Of a stretch of DNA of 64,000 nt, positions 60,489 through 64,000 are shown piece after piece. Numbering within the stretch: position 1 is the first letter of the stretch; each line of letters opens with the position of its first letter. The translations under genes were made by a program, and so were the position numbers. The stretch lies in NCBI RefSeq assembly GCF_024206475.1, contig NZ_JAMBPR010000034.1, forward strand, positions 1-64,000. Reading direction: 5' to 3'. Source of the stretch: Paraburkholderia sp. CNPSo 3274 (GTDB lineage Bacteria; Pseudomonadota; Gammaproteobacteria; Burkholderiales; Burkholderiaceae). The notes under the pieces are model-generated. The model did no database searches. It was not told where the DNA came from and saw only the letters and a list, made by a program, of their open reading frames with translations.

Positions 60489-61205
60489 ATGAAGAACGTC
60501 CTTTCCCAGCCGTTGCGCATCGTCCTTCGCAGCCTCGCGCTGTCCGGCTTCGTGCTGGCCGCGCAGTTTGCTATTCAACCGGCCACGGCCGCCGATATCC
60601 CGCTGTACCCGACCGGTCCCGCGGAGGATTCGTCGTTCGTGCGTTTCGTCGATGGCGGATCGCATCCTGTGGACGTGACCTCGGCAGGTTCGAAAGCGCG
60701 TCTGACGCTCGATGCCGCGAGCCCGGCCAGCCACTTCTTTCCGATCACCGCGGGCAAACCCGTGGCCGGTACGTTGACGGCCGGCGGCGCGCACCAGGAT
60801 GTCAGCGCGACCGTGAAGCCCGGCGAGTTCGTCAGCATCGTTGCGCTCGACGGCGCGGAAAAGGGCGCGCGTTCGCAGGTCGTGACGGTCCGCGAAAAGC
60901 CGGACGACTTCAACGCGCTCAAAGCCTCGGTGGGCTTTTACAACCTCGATGCGCACTGCGCGACGCCCACGCTGAAAGTGCCGGGCCGCGACATCGTGCT
61001 GCTCGACGGCGTGGCCGCGCGGCAGAGCAAGCGCCGGCAAGTCAACCCGGTCGCGTTGTCGGTGCAACTCGCCTGCGGCGGCCAGCCGGTGGGTCAGCCG
61101 CTGAATCTGGGCACGCTCGTGGCGGGACAGCGTTACACGGTGTTTCTCGTGCCGGCCGGGGCACAGTCGCGCATCTTCTTCGCGAACGACGCGGTGAGCC
61201 GCTGA
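60489..61205 (+). CDS. wssG: AlgF-like periplasmic acetylation protein (WssG)
   Basis: The 238-residue protein has a signal peptide (LSGFVLAAQFAIQPATAA) and an AlgF-type sequence: DIPLYPTGPAEDSSFVRFVDG, then LTAGGAHQDVSATVKPGEFVSIVAL and KASVGFYNLDAHCATPTLKVPGRDIVLLDGVAA. AlgF relays acetyl groups in alginate O-acetylation together with AlgI and AlgJ; here it should serve cellulose. It is 43 bp after wssF and 4 bp before the MBOAT gene. Confidence 0.8.
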   Translation: MKNVLSQPLRIVLRSLALSGFVLAAQFAIQPATAADIPLYPTGPAEDSSFVRFVDGGSHPVDVTSAGSKARLTLDAASPASHFFPITAGKPVAGTLTAGGAHQDVSATVKPGEFVSIVALDGAEKGARSQVVTVREKPDDFNALKASVGFYNLDAHCATPTLKVPGRDIVLLDGVAARQSKRRQVNPVALSVQLACGGQPVGQPLNLGTLVAGQRYTVFLVPAGAQSRIFFANDAVSR

Positions 61206-61209
61206 TCGC

Positions 61210-62619
61210 ATGGTTTTCGCGTCCCTCGAATTCCTGACGCTGTTTCTGCCGGCCTTCCTCGCGATCTACGTCGTGTCGCCGGCGCGCTGGCGCAACGGCG
61301 TGCTGCTCTTTTGCAGCTGGTTCTTCTACGCCTGGTGGAGCCCGGTCTTTCTGCTGCTGTTCATCGCGCTGACCTTCTGCGGGTGGTTCGGGGGCGTGGT
61401 CATCGACCGCGCGCCGAGCCCGCGTGCGCGGGGCGGATGGCTCGCGGTCTTCATCGTCGTGAACGTCGCGATTCTGTGCTGGTACAAGTACGCCAACATC
61501 GTGGTCGATAGCCTCGACAATGTGCTGGCGGCAGGCCATGTGGGGCCGCTTCCCTGGCAACACGTCGTGTTGCCCATTGGACTGTCCTTCATCGTGCTGC
61601 AATCCATCTCGTACCTGATCGACGTGCAGCGCGGCACGGTCCCGGCCGACCGCAGCGTGATCCGCTATGGGGCCTATCAGGGAATGTTCGTACACCTGAT
61701 CGCCGGGCCGATCATTCGCTATGCGTGGGTCAAGCGCGAGCTGGTGTCGCGCACGGTCGACTGGGACGCGTTTGCGGCGGGAGCGCGGCGCCTCATGGTG
61801 GGGATGAGCATGAAGGTGCTCGTGGCCGACACGCTGTCGCCCATCGTCGATGCGGTCTTCGGCATGCATGCGCCCACGCTGGCGGACGCGTGGCTCGGTT
61901 GCGGCTTCTATACGCTGCAGCTTTTCTTCGATTTCGCGGGCTATAGCGCCATGGCCATCGGGCTGGGGCAGATGCTGGGCTTTCGCTTCCCCGAGAACTT
62001 CGACCATCCGTACCTCGCCAGCAGCATTCAGGACTTCTGGCGTCGCTGGCACTTGTCGCTGTCGAGCTGGATTCGCGATTACCTGTACATCCCGCTAGGC
62101 GGCAACCGCGATGGCGAGTGGCAAACCTCCCGAAACCTGCTGCTGACCATGGCCATCGCGGGCCTGTGGCACGGCGGAGATAGCTGGAACTTCCTGCTGT
62201 GGGGTATCGCTCACGGTGTGGCGCTGATGGTTGCGCGCCTCTGGCGGCGCGTCGGCATGCGCGCCGTGCCGCTCGGGTTGTCGCACGTGCTGACGCTCGT
62301 TTTCGTCATGCTCGCGTGGACGCTATTCCGCGCGGTGGGTTTTCATGCCGCGCTCGCCATGTACCGTGGCCAGTTCGGCTTGAACGGAATCGGCTTGAGC
62401 GACGCCACGATCGTGCTGCTGCGGCCCGTGCATGGGCTGGCCGCCGCGCTGGGCATCGTCTGTGTGCTGCTGCCGATCTGGGAATCGCGCTGGGGCCGCC
62501 TGGCAGACACGGCGCCGGGCCGGTTGTGGCAGGCCGTGTGGCCGCTCGCGGGCTTTCTGCTGTCGTTCGGGTTGATCGTCGCGCGCGGCGCGGTGCCTTT
62601 CCTTTACTTCCAGTTCTAA
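61210..62619 (+). CDS. wssH: MBOAT membrane O-acyltransferase (WssH/AlgI-like)
   Basis: The 469-residue membrane protein opens MVFASLEFLTLFLPAFLAIYVV and carries the MBOAT signature NLLLTMAIAGLWHGGDSWNFLLWGIAHG (the conserved His near residues 319 and 332), and FPENFDHPYLASSIQDFWRRWHLSLSSWIRDYLYIPLGG. AlgI-type proteins move acetyl groups from cytoplasmic acetyl-CoA across the inner membrane. It is the acetyl donor for the periplasmic transferase in the next gene, 4 bp downstream. Confidence 0.9.
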   Translation: MVFASLEFLTLFLPAFLAIYVVSPARWRNGVLLFCSWFFYAWWSPVFLLLFIALTFCGWFGGVVIDRAPSPRARGGWLAVFIVVNVAILCWYKYANIVVDSLDNVLAAGHVGPLPWQHVVLPIGLSFIVLQSISYLIDVQRGTVPADRSVIRYGAYQGMFVHLIAGPIIRYAWVKRELVSRTVDWDAFAAGARRLMVGMSMKVLVADTLSPIVDAVFGMHAPTLADAWLGCGFYTLQLFFDFAGYSAMAIGLGQMLGFRFPENFDHPYLASSIQDFWRRWHLSLSSWIRDYLYIPLGGNRDGEWQTSRNLLLTMAIAGLWHGGDSWNFLLWGIAHGVALMVARLWRRVGMRAVPLGLSHVLTLVFVMLAWTLFRAVGFHAALAMYRGQFGLNGIGLSDATIVLLRPVHGLAAALGIVCVLLPIWESRWGRLADTAPGRLWQAVWPLAGFLLSFGLIVARGAVPFLYFQF

Positions 62620-62623
62620 CGCC

Positions 62624-63790
62624 ATGGAAGATCCCAAGCCGCTACCGCAAATTCCCGCTACGCGCGCCGGCAAGGTCGTTGCGGTCATCCTGATGGGCTT
62701 TCTGTTTGCGGGCCTGTTCTTCAATATCCGGTTCGCCGCGACGACGGCGTCGCTGTTGCCTCACGCCGTCACGCGTGCGGGCATGCTGGACGGTACGGTA
62801 TCGAAGGAACTCGCCAGCCGCATGGCCGATACGCCGATCGCTGCCGACGCCGCGCGCATGCAGCGCGCGCTGGGCTGGCTGACGCTGGGCGATCTGGGCC
62901 CGCGCGTGCGGCGGGGCTGTCCCGGCTGGCTGTTTCTGCGCGACGAACTGAACGTGTACGCCGACGGCGACCACCATCTCGCGGCGCGCGCCAGTACAGT
63001 CGCCGCAGTACAGCGCGAACTCGCGAGTCATGGCATCGCGTTGCTCGTCGCCGTGGTGCCCGACAAGTCGCGCATCGAACCGCAACATCTGTGCGGCCTG
63101 TATCGGCCGGCATCGCTGAGCGCGCGTCTGAACGACTGGACATCGCGTCTCGCAGCCGTTGGCGTGCCGGTGGTGGACCTGGGCGCGGCGCTGCGCGGCG
63201 TGCCGGGCAACGCGTTTTTCCGGACTGACACGCACTGGACCCAGGACGGCGCGGGCGCTGCGGCGCGCGCGGTGGCGCAGCGCATTCAGGCGATGGGCGA
63301 GCCACCGGGTTCGAGCGTTTCGAGCCAGCCCGGCTACCGCGTTGCCGACAAGCCGCCCGCCCGGCGCCCCGGCGATCTCGTGCGACTGGCCGGCCTGGAT
63401 GCGTTGCCGGTGTCCTGGCAGCCGAGAGCGGAGATCGTGACTGGCCGGGATTACCTTCACGTGGCCCAGGCGGCTGCGTCGGCCGACGATCTGTTCGGCG
63501 ATGCCGATCTGCCGAGTATCGCGGTCATCGGCACCTCGTATTCGACGACGTCCGATTTCGTGCCTCAACTGGCGTTGGCGCTAGGGAGGGGCGTGGGGAA
63601 TTTCGCGCGCGACGGCGGCAAGTTTGGCGGCTCGGCGCGCGCATATTTCGCGAGCGCGGCGTATGCCCAGACGCCGCCCAAACTTGTTGTTTGGGAACTG
63701 GACGAACGGGATTTGCAGGCGCCGCTCGAAGCGGAGGACGACGTTGTCGTGCCGAAATCCCGTCCGGTCGGCACGATGGCTTCGCGTTGA
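62624..63790 (+). CDS. wssI: AlgJ/AlgX-like SGNH O-acetyltransferase (WssI)
   Basis: The 388-residue protein has an N-terminal membrane anchor (VVAVILMGFLFAGLFFNIRF) and a periplasmic AlgX/J-type domain: GCPGWLFLRDELNVYADG, LLVAVVPDKSRIEP, the catalytic D-x-H in FFRTDTHWTQDG (about residue 202), and the nucleophile in IAVIGTSYSTTSDF (about 303). It should transfer acetyl to cellulose hydroxyls. It ends the operon; an unrelated gene converges from the right edge. Confidence 0.85.
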   Translation: MEDPKPLPQIPATRAGKVVAVILMGFLFAGLFFNIRFAATTASLLPHAVTRAGMLDGTVSKELASRMADTPIAADAARMQRALGWLTLGDLGPRVRRGCPGWLFLRDELNVYADGDHHLAARASTVAAVQRELASHGIALLVAVVPDKSRIEPQHLCGLYRPASLSARLNDWTSRLAAVGVPVVDLGAALRGVPGNAFFRTDTHWTQDGAGAAARAVAQRIQAMGEPPGSSVSSQPGYRVADKPPARRPGDLVRLAGLDALPVSWQPRAEIVTGRDYLHVAQAAASADDLFGDADLPSIAVIGTSYSTTSDFVPQLALALGRGVGNFARDGGKFGGSARAYFASAAYAQTPPKLVVWELDERDLQAPLEAEDDVVVPKSRPVGTMASR

Positions 63791-63831
63791 GACTTTCGGT
63801 CCGGGAAATCGATGCAGCGGGCCAGCGACGA

Positions 63832-64000
63832 TCAGGCCTTCAGCAGCTCGGCTGCGAAAGAATTCGCATGCGCTACGGCCTCTTGCGCGTTGAGGAATAC
63901 ACCGAGCTGCTCCCAGCGCTCCTCGACCGCGTATGTGCCTTTTATCGCGAGCGCTCTCTGTACGCGCAATTGCGCTGCGTACTTGCCGTCCTCCAGGGGG
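63832..64000 (-). CDS. C-terminal part of an unidentified protein (start outside window)
   Basis: A minus-strand frame is open from the window edge to TGA at 63832-63834. It gives about 55 residues, including LEDGKYAAQLRVQRA, TYAVEERWEQLGVFLNAQEAVAHANSFAAELLKA. The last 20 residues form an amphipathic helix. Codon use is normal for this genome. The layout (strand with an ALAIKG repeat, then a helix) is reminiscent of small Burkholderia proteins of unknown function, but I cannot name a family. Confidence 0.5.
   Translation of the reverse strand, partial: PLEDGKYAAQLRVQRALAIKGTYAVEERWEQLGVFLNAQEAVAHANSFAAELLKA

Noticed and set aside
1..64000. tRNA, rRNA and riboswitch genes
   Set aside because: I looked for tRNA-like CCA ends, T-loop sequences and known aptamer cores by eye and found none I could defend. 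A covariance-model scan would be needed to exclude them.

Overview
The window is high-GC DNA from a member of the Burkholderiaceae, most likely Paraburkholderia or a close relative. The signs are a DUF4148 protein, an H-NS-type protein with the short betaproteobacterial C-terminal motif, a short phasin-like protein, a reductive pyrimidine operon and a cellulose operon of betaproteobacterial type. The genus is an inference from gene content, because no rRNA or other phylogenetic marker is present.

Bases 1-8000 hold ordinary small units: a decayed HAD-hydrolase gene, a secreted 2H phosphoesterase, a GntR regulator divergent from a TauE/SafE exporter plus DUF1634 pair, a DoxX protein, and an ECF sigma factor overlapping its NrsF-type anti-sigma factor. 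Bases 8000-16000 are a graveyard. They hold a Tn3-family transposase remnant fused to a LysR gene that has lost its DNA-binding half, a frameshifted AraC/GyrI regulator, a frameshifted autotransporter C-terminus and an integrase killed by one amber codon. A histidine kinase and a phospholipase D lie intact among them. Bases 16280-19615 carry a cluster of TTACGTGG repeats, a textbook LexA box in front of a 94-residue protein of unknown function, and a run of small genes (phasin-like, J-domain, H-NS).

Bases 19658-26941, mostly on the minus strand, encode a DUF1275 membrane protein, a hemerythrin, an extremely repetitive Gly/Ser/Asn secreted protein, and a PadR plus flavin monooxygenase operon that abuts a truncated EamA transporter, followed by a truncated AraC protein and a RutR-like regulator. 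Divergent from that regulator, 27287-34479 is a complete uracil/thymine (or hydantoin) catabolic operon: ureidopropionase-type amidohydrolase, PreT, PreA, NCS1 permease and dihydropyrimidinase, with a palindromic operator in the shared promoter region.

Bases 34638-47258 are rich in lipolytic and hydrolase-type proteins: a class 3 lipase in an operon with a large membrane patatin, a soluble patatin, and a large alpha/beta-hydrolase lipoprotein. A low-GC phosphoribosyltransferase gene, a GST, a TetR/DUF4188 divergent pair with twin operators and a DHA2 efflux pump lie between them.

Bases 47801-63790 form one long cellulose locus: bcsD, bcsP, bcsA, two tandem bcsB paralogs and bcsC. An intrinsic terminator follows, and then a four-gene acetylation module of the wssFGHI/algFIJ type. 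Together these should make and export cellulose and O-acetylate it in the periplasm. The duplicated bcsB, in which the first copy lacks the conserved cysteine pair kept by the second, together with the terminator at the junction of the two modules, is the most unusual arrangement in the window.
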